From positions 4,271,230 to 4,335,229 of the forward strand of contig NW_002060945.1 in the NCBI RefSeq assembly GCF_000150275.1: a DNA stretch of 64,000 nt, written 5' to 3'. The stretch's first letter is position 1. Each line of letters opens with the position of its first letter. Position numbers and translations under genes: made by a program. Origin of the DNA: Trichoplax adhaerens (lineage: Eukaryota > Placozoa > Uniplacotomia > Trichoplacea > Trichoplacidae). Under the pieces are notes generated by a model, which was given only the letters and a program-made list of their open reading frames with translations, searched no databases and was not told where the DNA came from. Below are positions 13,075-26,783 of the stretch, in pieces.

Positions 13075-15790
13075 TTACGCACTTGTTACGGTGATCGTTG
13101 TGGCTGTAGTCGCTTTAGCGGCAGCGATTATAGCAGCAGCGGCTCTATTGCTCTTGCTATTCGACACAGGTGTTACCGAACGAGAAGTAACTGTTTTACT
13201 AGGTGAAGTTGGTGTTGCACCCGCAGTAATCTTAATGGTCGTACTTGCATTCTTTATGGGTGAATTATTGACGGTATTCTTTTTGCTTTTATTGTAAGGT
13301 CCTCGTCTGCCTGTAGGATGAACGTAATTAGCATGGCGCTTAGCATGCTTGGATAGATGATCACTTCTCATGAAACGCTTATTGCAGACTGGACATTCGA
13401 AGCGTTTTTCACCAGTATGAGTTCTATAATGGCGAGCTAATTCATCGGATCGAGCAAACCTTTTACCACATTCAGACCAAGTGCAAGGGAAAGGACGTTC
13501 ACCTACGAAATTATATCAAAAGTTGGACAACCGTTATAAATTAAGATATCATAGTATATTAATTAATTAATTATTCATCTCAAGCGCTACCAACGACTGA
13601 CTACTTTACTTCTGTTACAGTCAACATTGATGTTATTAACGTTCTAGATTGTCCACATTAAAAAGTCATTACGTTAATCAACTATTCAGTTGGTGTAAGC
13701 AAGACATTTTCAAAAATTTACTATTTCTATCGAATGAAAATGGACATTATGTCACGCAAGTACTATATACTATCAAGACGTGCATGGGGTCAACAAGCCA
13801 TCGTGTCTTTCAGAGTAAAAATGGCCGATGGATGTATTGTTCTGATCAATCAATTTGGGGTGGCTTTGTTTGTTAACAACTAAGCGCTAGTTAGGTTGAT
13901 AAGTAGATGATCGCATCGGTGGCACGAGCCACGCAATCAAGTTAAGTGAAATATTTTCCATTGGATATTTGCCAACGCTAGCATAACAACAGCATTAATA
14001 CAGTTAATATTGTCATTGATGGGCAGAATAATCAATAGCATATTTTTTCTTAATGGGATTAGCGGTTGTCATAGTCTTCGTCATGCTAAAACTTGGACAG
14101 TGGACCTCTATTATCGCCCTTTTGTATACTGGTAACAACGGGAGTCACGCCAGCTTAACTAATGTCAATGTTCTGATTGCACATTAGATGGTAAACAATT
14201 TTAAATTAGAGAGCGGGTTTTTTTTGTTTAACGGACGAAATCAGCATGGGGTTCAAATAGACGAATAAAATGATGTTGATGATCGATGAAGTGATAGCTC
14301 GGATGATTGGGATTTATATCCATGACACATACTGATTATCCTCAACCCCCCCCTACCGTTGACACACCATCTTTTGACATGAATAATAAAATGATTGCTG
14401 CAAAAATTACTCCTACTTTTCCATCGCTGTAAATAGATTGTACGTATTGATTTGTCTCATGCAACAGTCTTGACAAAAAAAAAACTATCATACGCGTATT
14501 ATGCAAGATATTCATCAACGGTATAATGCAAGCGGAGGAGCGTGTAAATCTTAACGTGCCATACGTGCTTGTATATTAATCGAACATTGAGTGTGGGTAT
14601 TTTTATAAAATCAAGTGAGAAAATTTTTCCACTGTAATTCATCAAGACGTTAACGCTATGCTTGCCGTAACTAATTGTGACGAGATCCATTTGAAATTGA
14701 TATTGGAGTAGGACTGTATTGATTCGGAATGTTAAATCACTATCATTGTATGATTGTTGGCGATCTTTTTTTTATTTTACCACATGCCATCAATAACGTT
14801 ATCATTAAACAAACTATTCTTAATATGACGACAAAATATGTACATGTACAGTCGGCAACGACAACGACGATGATGAATGCATGACCAGTAACGTATGCAA
14901 ATCAAGAGGGAGAAAACATAGACGAATGATGAAGAGTCAACTTACTAACCTGTATGGGTTCGAATATGAGCTTTTAAATGGGAACTTTTACCATAGACTT
15001 TACCACAACCATCATAAGGGCAAGCGTGGATCTTTTTATTTTTAGGTCCTGGCTGAGCACGTCGACCTCGACCACCACCTCGCTTAGCTCCAGGTGTGGA
15101 ATTTGGCTTTGGACCACGTTTATTGCCTGTAGTTGATGTTGTAGTTGTACTTTTCGTTACATTCTTGGAAGGATTGGTAGTTACCGTTGCGTTGATCGAC
15201 TTGGGCGGAATTGGGGTAGTGTTTATTCGAGTTTGGGGTGGTAATTGCTGATGATGATGATGATGATGATGATGTTGTTGTTGTTGTTGTTGTTGAGGGC
15301 GAGGCATGACGGCCGTAGGAGGTTGTAGAGCTGCCATTTCGATCGGTTTTTCAGCAAAGCAATAAGCATAATATGGATTATGTTGGAAAGCGGCAGGATG
15401 GAGTTGAATACTAGGATTGGCATAGTCGACAATAAAATTTTTAATTGGGGAACATGAAGCAGAACCAGGATTACTATCAGGGGGAGACAGAGGCTGATAA
15501 AATGTGGGTGGCGTTGGTTGATGATGCATATTGGGTAGTTTATCGATCTCTCTTCCACTAAGACCAGCTAAAATTTTAGCCACTGTCATCATTTGACTTT
15601 CAGATGGTGGTGGTGCAACAATAGTTGGTTGATGGTATCGAGCATATTCAGCAGTATAGAAAACTTTATTACGTACATCGGCAGCAGTCGACATTGATAG
15701 TAAGCATTCAGCAGCAGCAGCATCAGGATTCATTCGGCGGAAAGATTTTGGTTTAGGACCAGCTGAAGGAGGAACAGCCATAGACGTCAT
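13075..15790 (-). CDS. Krueppel-like factor, KLF9/13/14/16 group
   Basis: Sequence-specific nuclear transcription factor of GC/CACCC boxes. Two coding exons, 15790-14950 and 13502-13075, join in phase through a 1447-bp intron and give 422 residues. Three C2H2 fingers span about residues 256-336: [19 protein letters not shown], then [19 protein letters not shown] and [17 protein letters not shown], with TGE-K/R linkers; the finger-1 [12 protein letters not shown] and finger-2 wording are diagnostic for the KLF9/13 group. The N-terminus carries [11 protein letters not shown] (residues 24-34), matching the Sin3-interaction motif AAECLVSMS of KLF13, and about residues 72-82 (VAKILAGL) match its second hydrophobic motif, so corepressor binding is likely. 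A Gln/His tract lies at about 165-181 and a Gly/Arg-rich basic stretch precedes finger 1. An Ala/Thr-rich tail follows finger 3. The finger domain is split by the intron exactly after the finger-1 HTG linker. Confidence 0.95.
13503..14949 (-). other. Intron of the KLF gene
   Basis: Minus-strand donor GTTAGTAAG just below 14950 and acceptor CGTAG just above 13502. The intron separates finger 1 from fingers 2-3. It holds homopolymer runs (T8 near 14219, C7 near 14346) but no nested gene that I can see; the frames at 13649 (+) and 14499 (-) have no family features. Confidence 0.8.
15250..15297 (-). repeat. Coding trinucleotide repeat (polyQ/polyHis in KLF)
   Basis: On the plus strand this is (GAT)n then (GTT)n; read on the minus strand as CAA and CAT codons it encodes seven Gln followed by eight His. 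Pure repeats of this kind are length-variable, so individuals may differ. The same repeat opens a spurious Asn/Ile-rich frame in the next register. Confidence 0.9.
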
Positions 15791-16634
15791 GATTGTATTT
15801 TGTTGTACGGTATAGTTCAGATAGGGAGATAATTTTCAGTAGTAAATTAGACCAATTGGACGACGTAAGACAAAGAAATTTTTGAAAAGGTAGTACAAAA
15901 GCAAACGGGTAGATCAAATGTTGTCGGTCAGCGAAGCAGTAGTAGAGTAATGACTTTCAATGTAGTCCAAGCAGCTAGATTAAAAAGCAATTTGCCCTTG
16001 ATTGATGGTACGTTTAGGATTAAGTCTTCCCTTGGGAATGGATGTCAAGTCCGTTGGTAAAGCAGTAATTAAGCCAGTGATTGCAGGCAATTTCTGGACG
16101 GTATGCTGTCAACAACCTACAATAAACGCAATACGACAATAGGGCATTAGGTAAGCAAGAGACTTGCTTTATTATTAATAATATTCAAGACGAAAATGAA
16201 AAGAAAAGAAAATAGCCATGATGATAGGCATCTAGTACAGTACGGTAGATGGAGTTTATCATGACTTGTCGATGATTGTATGGACAGTAACAAGTGAAAA
16301 GATTGACTAAATGATGATCCATGCCTATCCACTCTATCCGATATCTACTATATAGTGTGGGTTTTGCAGATAATCTCTCATCTTGAATAACATGATCGGT
16401 AAATTACTACTGCAAGAGATTGAGTTAACAATGGAAAAAAAAAAGCGAGTCCAAACGATCGATCATGCAGTGAGAATAAGTTATTGTATTTGTCCATGTA
16501 AGCAACAAGTGATTGATTATTAGTAGATTCTTGGCTTACCCAATCTAATCGAGTAGACGAAAGCGAAAAAGGTTGATGTTGAATCAAAATGAGAAGCAAG
16601 TTTTCAAACTTGTCGTAGGCCCAATGTGTTGAGA

Positions 16635-16661
16635 GGGGGGGGAGGAAAAGGGGGGGGGGGG
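16635..16661 (+). other. Double G-run (G8 and G12), possible G-quadruplex or pyrimidine tract
   Basis: A G8 run at 16635-16642, a GG pair, then a G12 run at 16650-16661, about 0.85 kb upstream of the KLF start codon. On the KLF sense strand it is a C-rich pyrimidine tract. It is striking in sequence this AT-rich. Roles as a G-quadruplex, nuclease-sensitive promoter element or 5' UTR pyrimidine tract are all possible; none is shown. Confidence 0.6.
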
Positions 16662-16770
16662 TAAAAAAGAAGTGATGTGTTGAGTTCAACCGGTGGTGAA
16701 GAAAACTCGACTTTCCAACTTGGACTCGCTAACAACAGCAGCAAAGTAAATTGTGAAGCTTGAAACTAGT

Positions 16771-16788
16771 GGTAGGCGGGTTTTTATA
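16771..16788 (-). promoter_or_regulatory. Candidate TATA box with adjacent CCCGCC element, KLF promoter
   Basis: On the minus strand TATAAAAA (16781-16788) is followed at once by CCCGCC. It lies about 1 kb upstream of the KLF ATG in the right orientation. If used, transcription would begin near 16755 and the leader would include the G/C-run region. This is a motif match only; alternative promoters further right in the GC-richer region are equally possible. Confidence 0.3.
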
Positions 16789-16899
16789 GACTATCTTGTT
16801 GTCTAGGTACAACACCGATTTAATGAACACCTGCGAGCATTACATAGAAATAAAAGCGATCAACAGATGTTTTTTCTTTCAAATTTAGGCCCTGTAGAC

Positions 16900-18150
16900 T
16901 TAATTACGCCTGCCAGGTGCTGCCAATATAAATTTTCTCAGTCGTACCGAGGGGGGGCGTAGCTTCCATCCATCGAACAATCAATAAAGGCACGCGTCAT
17001 GACGCCGATCGATTGGTCGTACACTTCCAAGTCTATATACAACAAGTCAATGATGGCACGTGACATCTGCGCAAGTCAACAATGGCCATCATCGCCTCGG
17101 ACATTCAGATTGGGAGTTGAAAGCGTTTCAACCATTCAACAATAGTCACCACTGGAGGGTATCAAACGATAGCGACATTATACAGTGCTTAGTATGGACT
17201 AGCCGGGATGACATGATTGGCATGACTCACAACCTCCATCCCATTCAATCACGTTACGGTACGGTACGGTACACAACGATGGACACTGTACCGTATGGAC
17301 TGACGACAGTAGACACTTGACGCGCTACACTAGACTGGCCAATCATACGTGTTGGTGGAGATGTTTGAAAATGGGGTAGTCAAACGTTGCCTCGCGGTAG
17401 GCGTCGACCCTGCCATCCAAACTACCAGCAACCACTATGGTAACTGAAGAGTGCTCCCTCGACCCAGAGCGGATTTCTTCTTACCTTAGCGCAGTCCACT
17501 CTCAAGAATATACAAATGCTATGCTGATGATAGTACTCGTATATAGGCTTGAAATAGGAAATCTTTTAGCTAGTACTACTGCACCAACGAGTGACTCAAA
17601 GATTCCAAAGATCCTTGCTTCAACGTACAGTATACTGCATAATGATCCATTGCTTTCAGAATTCACTACCACCTTGCTACCTTGCTAAAGTAATCTCAAT
17701 GTTTGCATATAGGATACAGAGAATTGCATGCCAAAAATTCACCTAAAGTGGCTACACTATGTTGCATACCAACTGGATACCATGATAGTTAGGCTGTACT
17801 ATTTTCAATTCAATAACTAAGCGATAGTGATACTTTGACTGCAATCTTAGTGCCTAGTAGACGATACGATAGATTCAATGGACATGACGATTGTGACGAC
17901 GATCAGCCGTCTATGCTACCAAATGAACCAACGCCAAGTTGATCTGCAACATTGGCTAGCAGCGATGATGAACGATAGTAAAATGCAACCAATGGAGTCA
18001 ACAACTATCTTCCAAACACTATATACCGCAACTATGGACACGCACGGACCATACAATATGCAATAGTGTATGCAATAACTACAAGTATCAAGCCATAACA
18101 CACGTCCATAAATGAATTTTTGTTGTTTATTAAATGGATATGGCAACTAG
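16900..18150. other. GC-richer non-coding stretch upstream of KLF
   Basis: Visibly richer in G and C and in CpG than the flanks. It contains a tandem ACGGT repeat (four units, about 17252-17273), a CCGTATGG and TACAGTATACTG. Short plus-strand frames (17060, 17437, 17878; 62-86 codons) are present but show no domain, no splice partners and no homology I recognise. Most likely an upstream regulatory region of KLF, or an unrecognised lineage-specific exon cluster. Confidence 0.45.
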
Positions 18151-21100
18151 TAGTATTAATCCACAGTTCAATTTCAAACAAGCTTATACCTGCATACTAA
18201 TAAATGTTGTTACAAAAATGCAAATTAGGTACACCAGGTGCAATAAATCATTTTAGCCATATGTTGAATGATTTGCGCATAATTTCAAAATATGAATTTG
18301 ACAACGATTAGAATCAAGCTATGAAGACATAGTATCCACTAAATAAATTCATTTGCTATTACACTTAGACTGATATCCCATGTTAAAATAATTGTAACGA
18401 TTAATGCAATATTAAGACTCTTGCAAGTAAAAATTTTCCGCATTTTGAGAAACATCTAAATTCGTAACGTATATTACGGCAGTGGGCTTTTACCACATTC
18501 CTCGTAGTATTATGATCATGTAATGTGAACAAGAAATAACTCTTACAAGTCCAATAGCCAATACCCCCAATTTTTCCAATAGGTAATGATTATTAAAGTC
18601 ATAACCAAAGCGATTTACTACCTGTAGGTGTGCAAAATCAACTATCTCCACCTCCTTTCTAAACTACATATGCGGGCATTATTGTATTATTTCAATTTGC
18701 TATCTATTACCAGTAGTACGTTAAATGGAAAGGATAAACCATAACCATTGAAGTGTGGCATTTCTGTCCTAAGTTTCTCATTTTAATGATGCCATCATTT
18801 ATTTATTAAAAAGGCACATTATAAAAAGCTGGTAGACTAACTTCGATAGTCCGGCTATTATGAACAATTTTGATAACATGACATGCAAGTTCTGTTACGA
18901 AACAATCTTAAGCTGCGAGGTAGCTGCCCTTGTAATGCAGGTAAAAGCTAAAACAATCTATAGAATATTATCTCTTTGCATGGTTTAAGACAAATAGCAA
19001 TATAACATCAAGCTGCAGAACAGATAAGTATATTTTTTAGAAGTCAATCTTTTAGCAAATTTTAATTCCTAAAACCTCTTAAAGTCTCAACATGAACCGT
19101 GACAGCAATATTCCATTTTATTATGGTTAGCCTTAATTACGTAATCGCCATCTGCTGCCAAATACAGTAAGGCGGCCCATGGCCAACTAGAAGGTTGATT
19201 GAAAACAAACTGGACTAAAAGTTAACACGGTACAGTATTGTCTTCGGCTAATGCTCAGAAAAATAAACAATATACTTTGTACTAAAATGGAAAAGAAAAA
19301 TAGAGAGAAGGCCATGATTAGTTTAGATAGGGCAGATGGAAATGAAACAATAGTTACAAAATAGTCACGGCTCTTAAGAGAAACTCCTCATTAAAGACGT
19401 GCTTTGTTATTCAATCTGACATCTATACGTCGACATTGTTCACTAATCATGATAGCCAGCGCATCTATACACTGTAAATGATTGCATACACAGTCTTCGT
19501 ATACATATTATGGATGGTCTTGTTAATCGGCAATGACTAACCTATACAGTCATACCTTCGTTGTCTAACATGAAAGAGAAAAGTACAGTTGTAGGATTGT
19601 ACAATCAATTTACAATTGCCCTACTTTATACTAGGTAAACTTGACATGAAAAGAATAGGACATTTAAACAACATTCTATATTGCATTTTTGTAAATCCTT
19701 GGCAATGATTGACAAATAATCAGATCATTCTATACAAGCCCTCAAATTCAATCGTTTTATCCGGCATCTACAAAACAATCGTACTCAAAACCGAATGCAG
19801 TCTTAATACAAAATTGATGACGACATAATCTTAGTAATACAAAGGAACCGAGGATATCATAACTTCGGCTTATTTCGATAGCTAACAGTTAAAACTATTT
19901 CTAAACTACAAGATATTAATCATACCTTTCACTACTAATCGATTTACATGGTATGTGTTCTAACGTCTATTATGGAAAATAGTGGATAATAGGGAAGAAA
20001 ATTCTCAACATTTTTCCCTACAGATTTTCACATCGCCATGTTTGTTATCCTGTATGCAAGGCACAATTAAAAGGTTGGGATACGCGTGTGTGTATCCACT
20101 AATCAATAGATCGTTATGTCATGGAAGGAATAACTTTATGTTATTGTTAAGCAAATGCATTGATAATAAGGCATAGATATGCAAATTACTTGTGTTTTAC
20201 TAGCATGCAAAGCAGCAACTATAGTTCTCTCACTATTGTTACTGAAAACTTAAATTTTAAATTATTCCATTGCATAGGAAAACACTTCATTAACATAATA
20301 AATATATTATGGTCGAGGCATCAATTATTCATTTCTACTTCTTTGCTATCGGCCTTCTATCGGCCTATCTTTGATGTTGCTTATTTATTTTCCCTTTAAC
20401 ACCTATCTGTTATCCTCCTATCCTTTTCATTGATTGCTTACCCCTACAGGCATAACTCTAACAATTATCAAGAGAAAAATGTGATAGACAACAAAGAAAA
20501 CTAAGGTGGTTTAGATGTTGAAAGTTGCAAAGAAGCAGCACTTGATAGGCGGACAGTACCGTATGGGCTCTAACTACCATAGTTTATACAGTTGCTGACA
20601 TACATACATGTAGTTTATCCTATAAAATTCGCCACGATTATAACTCAATATCGATATAAGGAAGCAATCTGCTACTATCAATGTATGTACTGTAGATCTG
20701 TAATAACTAATATTTATCGCTGAAATGAATCCAAATTACAGCGTTAATATCGTAGCAAGTCGACTTTTCCCAAAACTTCTATCTGTAGTTAATAAACAGT
20801 AGTCTTGAGTAAAAGTACCGCTTGGCTACGAAAATATTTTATTAATGTAAAAGATAATTTTATCTCTGTAAGTCTAAGAGTAAAATGAATCAAGATTAAT
20901 CAACTAAAAAATGATTGCAATAATGTTAAAGTTTCTTTTGTAATGTTGACACTTGTTTCTTATGGTTTGAAATCTCGATAACATAATTTACCCTGCCACT
21001 GCATGGATATTTAAAGACAAGAAAAGTTGGATTAGTTGATCATATTTTTGAATATCATTGTTACAGAAAATACTATAAGTTCAAGGATGAATAAAAAAAC

Positions 21101-24100
21101 TGAGTCGGGTAGGGTTGTATGCGATAGATATGAAGTACAAGGAGGAAAAAATACTTTTCTATTTTGATCTTTTGTCTAGTTAAAATCAAATTGCATGGAC
21201 GTATACTAGAAATTTTCTATATGCCACCTGCTGGGCTACATTCTCTTTTAATCAGCATATGTCTCCTTATACTGTAGTATAGCAGTATCTAATGTCGTGA
21301 AATATTCACTTTAACAGCTAATACCTTCCAATTTCTATATTGGCGATTCGCATCATGATCATGCCCTCTATCCTTCATATTATAGGTACAAACATCTGTA
21401 AGAGTAGATAGGCACCTAACTTAAACGACAAAATTATTCATAACTTGTTACCATTCAAGTTATCATCATGATTGCTCCTTATCTTCGAAATAAGGGAAGG
21501 TATAACTTTATAAAGGTAGGTGTTTACGAAAACAGCTATACACACGGTGATATTCCTAATATGTAGATTAAATTGATGAAAACTTTTACAGACACTATAA
21601 CCTTAATTGATCCATACCCTTACTATCAACTCCTTTATACAGTATATCTACAGTATAATCATCGAAAAAATGTTGTTGTTCTCTCTTACCTTTCCAAGTT
21701 ACACCTGTCTCCATTTGAATGACATTAGTTTGTTTATGAGAGGTCAAAAGTATAATATCTTCATTAGAATAACAAACAGTACATTATAGGAAGAATCAAC
21801 TCTATTCGGCATCAACCGTATATTTTCCCAGCCGTTAAATTTAAATTATTTTGTAACAATAATAGTTTAAGACTATACATAACCTAAATACGTTTGTAGA
21901 AGAAGACAGCTTTAATTTATCTTTCATACTAGAAAAACAAATATCCATAATAACTTAATTGAATCAATGATTCATCTATCTATCTAAATACTACTGTATT
22001 GACTTGACTATTCCATTAAGAGCTATCATTCATTTAACTGCATTTTATTGTGGTATTATACTTATAATCAATCAATATAGAAAATTATTCGTCCATTTTC
22101 CTTATCCTCCTTTAAATGTCATCATGAGTCAGACTTGAGTAGACGTTTTATCCTATTTTATTTTCCGTTCAACATTAGCAATTTTAAATTATCGTATAAG
22201 TGGAGATAGTTATTTATGAAACTTGTACAATACCACAGTATGCCGTGAATTTTTGACTAATCTATTCATCTATTACGAGTATCAGTTTAAAGTCGAGCTG
22301 GCAACAAGTATAATTTGTCTAACTTGTTTGAAAGATATTTTCATATCAAGTTGAAAATGTAATGTATAGACAGTTTCATTCTTCTTGTTATTTTGCTGAC
22401 TCTAACGATGCCTTACCATATCCTTTTCTACATATTAAAGTCCTAATGGAAGGGAATGATCATGTTATAATTGACTAAGTCAAATTGAATACTTATCTCT
22501 TATGCACACTCTGATCAGCAATGTGATAACAACAGGATAGGAAAAGGAGAAATAAATAATTGTACGAAGCAAGAATGATAACAATTAATGCTAACTTTGT
22601 ACTTACAAGAATTACTTTTCTATAGCTTATCAGTATACGTTCTAAACAACGTTGAATTAATTAAATTATTATTGAATAATATAATGACTTATTTAATGTA
22701 TAGAGATGTGGTCTATTATGTAAAATCTAGGAAATTATATTTTTCAAGTATTTTGTTATATAGTCCTCTAACTCTTTGACGATAATCCTATTATTCGTAT
22801 TGAAACGAAGAAAGAGCTATCGAAAAATTCATAATTAATCATCAATATTCGAGAAAAGTCATTATAACTACCTTACATTTGGACTACAATATGTCGCATA
22901 ACGGCATAGTTTACAATAAGTCAAATCATGTCCGTATTTTACTAAATAATAACGATTAACTATAGAAGAGAATTTATAGGAAACCACCTGACATCGGCAT
23001 GAATTTAATTCTGTACTACTGCATTATTTAAACGATGTTCTTTATTATGAAACTAAACGACAAGGAGTGAGATAAGTTGTATATTAAACGATAAGTTAAT
23101 ATCAATCGACGATATACAGTACAACTTTGCAAATAAAACAGGAAGTGACTAAACACTTAATTCCTAAAAGAATCTAAAAAGGGTATAATGTCAAGAAAGC
23201 ATAAAGTAATATTTCTAAATGAAGTCTTCGAAATTCCTTACTTAAATGGATGTGAAAGTAAATCTAGCTTGTTATAAGAAAGTAATAAGATTGATCAAAA
23301 ATTGATGCACATTGTATAAACGGAGAAGGCTGGAACGTAGGTTGTCATCTTTTTCAATGGCCCGACCTCGATATTGACGGATCAATTTGCTAAATTCTTA
23401 CTCACTATAGTACAGGCACTATTAAGAACAATTCTAGAAAGATGAATGAAATTACAATTTAAAAAATGAACTAGACGTGGTTTCAAGAGTTGACTGTTAT
23501 TGAATTGATAGTTTACAATTTATGAAATATTTAAAATAAGATTGACAATTTCACTCGATCACAATGACATCAAGTAGCCTCCTACCAAGTTAGTAAAAAC
23601 TTTAATTTTATTAATAAAGTGATTATTTTTTTCTATCTTAATTTGTTTATGGTAGCCCTATTTTTCTTGTTTTTCATGCTCACTACGATAATATTGACAA
23701 TAACTTAGGCGAATCATTTCAATTTATTCAAGAAAAGTAAGTCAATATAGCTATGTCAATGTTGATATCATTTGATATTGATTGAGATCGGCATCACGCC
23801 ATTGTCAATATACCATTTACTATCGATGCGTTTTAAACAATATTAATTTGATCATGCCCTGTTGTGTATACTTACATCATAGGCAATTAAATTTTTTAAA
23901 TTAGAGAATATAATATCACTTTACGGGTTAGAAATTTAAATTCTAACTGTAGGACTAGTTACTTTCTATCTTATTTATTATGGAAAATTAAATAATAATA
24001 CTAGTACTAATACTATATTATAGTTTACCATTTGGATTTTTTGGAAATAGCAAAGCTGATGCTATCTGTTCGTAATATAATTGTACAAAAATAAGCAATT

Positions 24101-25554
24101 GTAATTGTTATTTTAAGTAAATTTTTTCATATAAACATAAGCAATTTAATCTTTAATGATCGACTGCCGTGACTTTTATACTGTTTGATCTAACACTTAT
24201 ATTTGATAATATGGATAAAATATTATACGGTGGCCATACATGCTCTACTTAACCCTGTAAGGCGGAATAATTCTATCACTTCGTTAACGGAAATAACATC
24301 AGAAACTTAACAATTAAATTGATGAAGCTGACTTTCATATTAGTTTTAAATTATTAATCTAATCAAAATATTAATAGTGACTACCCGTTCAATTGATAAC
24401 GGAAATGCCAACACCATTTCAAATTAAATTGCTGATGACGAGATAATATAATAGCTGGCATTATAGTCTTTAACCTCACGGTATAATCATTTTATTAATA
24501 TAGAATGACCATTGAACACTGTAACTTGTCCTATCAATGAGATCATCAACTCATTAGTGCCTGAGTGATTTTGGATGAGTTATAGTAGCCAATAACAGAA
24601 ACACCATTGGCACAGTGCTAGCAAAAAATGGTAATTTAATATAGCAATTGGAGATATCAGTGCCTCTATCGTACTATTACAGGCGCAGAAAAGACAGCGG
24701 AATAGATTGATGAAAATAGTAATTTATTTTAACGGTTTACGCGGTTTAGAAAGGTCAACAGGTAACGGAAATAACTTTAATAGGTTACGATTAGATTGGT
24801 GACAATAAAGCAAACACGAATAGTTTACTTTATTAACGATATAGTGCCTGATTTTTATTTTTTACAAAGAAAGGAATTATCATTTGGCTATGTTAAAAGC
24901 TAAATTAATGATGATGATAATTCGATTGTATTCTTTTCAAAACGTATCCTTAACGACAGCAAATTGCCTGCCATTAAAAGGGCTAACAAATAAGGGAAAT
25001 AGAGGTAATATCATCAAATTAGCTTGATAGTGATAATTCAACACAGCAGTTTGTATTATTAAACATTTAGTGATGGATTGCATTGTAACTGTTGAAGTTT
25101 ATCTTGTTCTCTATCATTATCTAATTTTTTAAGTCCAAATACTGTTAGTCATTGTAATTGCTATAGTCTTCTTAGCTTCTTAAATTTCTTACGTATATTG
25201 TATCACTGGATTGATTGCCTCATTATTATTACAGTATGTAGGCTGTTGTTGAAAAAGTAACTGTCCAAAAAAATAATCAAATGCCCGCTGCCACGAGCCT
25301 GCAATCAACTTGAATACTGTTGATTTAATCAAGTTATTGTTATTAACAACAATAGGCACACGCCAACGACAAATCAACAATTGATTAACGATATGTTGTC
25401 TTCAATCTTGAATTTGATTGATTGTTTGCATTATATCTTCAACTTGCGTATTGTCTAAAGAGGAAAAAGGCATGACAAACTTTTTGTTTGATTATGGTCA
25501 TTGAGCATGACATGAACAAATTATCTAGCAGTAAATGATTGAATCATTAAAAAG

Positions 25555-26105
25555 CGATAGATAACACGATTAGCAGTCTGATGAGTAGTGGAAAAACACA
25601 GCCTACGGTATCATATTGATTATTGGATATCATGGAATAGAAGTTTTGTAAAAACCTTTATTTCGTCGATTTATCGGACTGGTAGTTACCATCAAATCGA
25701 TTTAGCTTAATTTTGAAGATGATTAAAATTTAGTGAATACGAGTTAAGATAGCATTACCACTCATGATATCGATTACAGAAATATAAAAAATAATTATGG
25801 ACTACTAGATATGATGTAGAGATTTCACCTGTCTTTTAACGATGCGTTAACATCCGAAACTTTTTATGGGATTAGTTATATTTTCAATTTCTATGTGATC
25901 TAACGGTTTATTCAAGATCTATAAGCGCTTGAACTATTAAAAATAATAAATAGCGCGACTAGCAGTTTAATTGATCATATAGAACTTGAGTCTAGATTAC
26001 GATGTAGTTTTGTATCGAATAATAAGACTTGATGAAACGGTAATTTCCAAAATTTTGTATCAAATCCAATGAAGTGACTCATAAACTAATTAAAGTTGAA
26101 ATCCT
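25555..26105. repeat. Diverged direct duplication, two copies
   Basis: Copy 1 at about 25555-25735 and copy 2 at about 25943-26105, same orientation. Shared landmarks in order: GATAGATAACACGATTAGCAG against AATAAATAGCGCGACTAGCAG, then a TTTTGTA block and an ACCATCAAATC-like block. Divergence is high, so limits are approximate. Confidence 0.4.
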
Positions 26106-26783
26106 TACCACCTGAGAAGATCATTGGGCTTATACGAAGTAGTACATGCCATGCAGTGGCACTTTAGGCAATTTCACCAATTATAACTATATGCCATTAT
26201 TGGGCAGAAACTTTATCTATCATTTATTCCCACTAAATCTATTCTCTGTTCTATCGGCGTACCATTGGTTATATTATTATCCAAGATAGTTTGCCCATCA
26301 ATGAGTAACTGAAGGATTAACAAGCGGTTTAGACACCGCCGATCAACAACAAACAATGTAAATCACTTCATCATTTGATACTAGGAAGGGTTAGGAGATG
26401 TCAGGAATCCGCAACAAGTATTGGTGATCCACAACATTTATAACTAGGTTTCAAATAGGTGTTTCCTGTTCTTAAACATTAAGATTACAGTTTTATAAAC
26501 TTATTCATATTATCATGTACGTATGAATAATTTAAAAAATATTTAACTTAGTGTAATTGCTCCTAGAGTTACTACTATCATTTCCTTAATTTAACGAAAA
26601 CCAAGCTTGATTGTCTATTTGTTACAGGGAAATTGCCTTGTGATTATTTTCACTTATGTTTTGCTTTATAACTTTCAACTACCTGCTCCGTGCTCATAGT
26701 CGTACTCGATTCACGATTCATTCCGTATGGTTTATAATCAATTATCTTTACTAGACTAGTAGATTAAATTATTAATATACGAA

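Noticed and set aside
13091-13297. Val/Ala/Leu-rich plus-strand frame as a membrane protein
   Set aside because: Shadow of the Ala/Thr-rich tail of the KLF coding exon on the other strand.
17060-18066. Series of plus-strand frames as a lineage-specific gene
   Set aside because: No splice sites joining them in frame and no domain; more simply explained by the higher GC of the region reducing stop codons.
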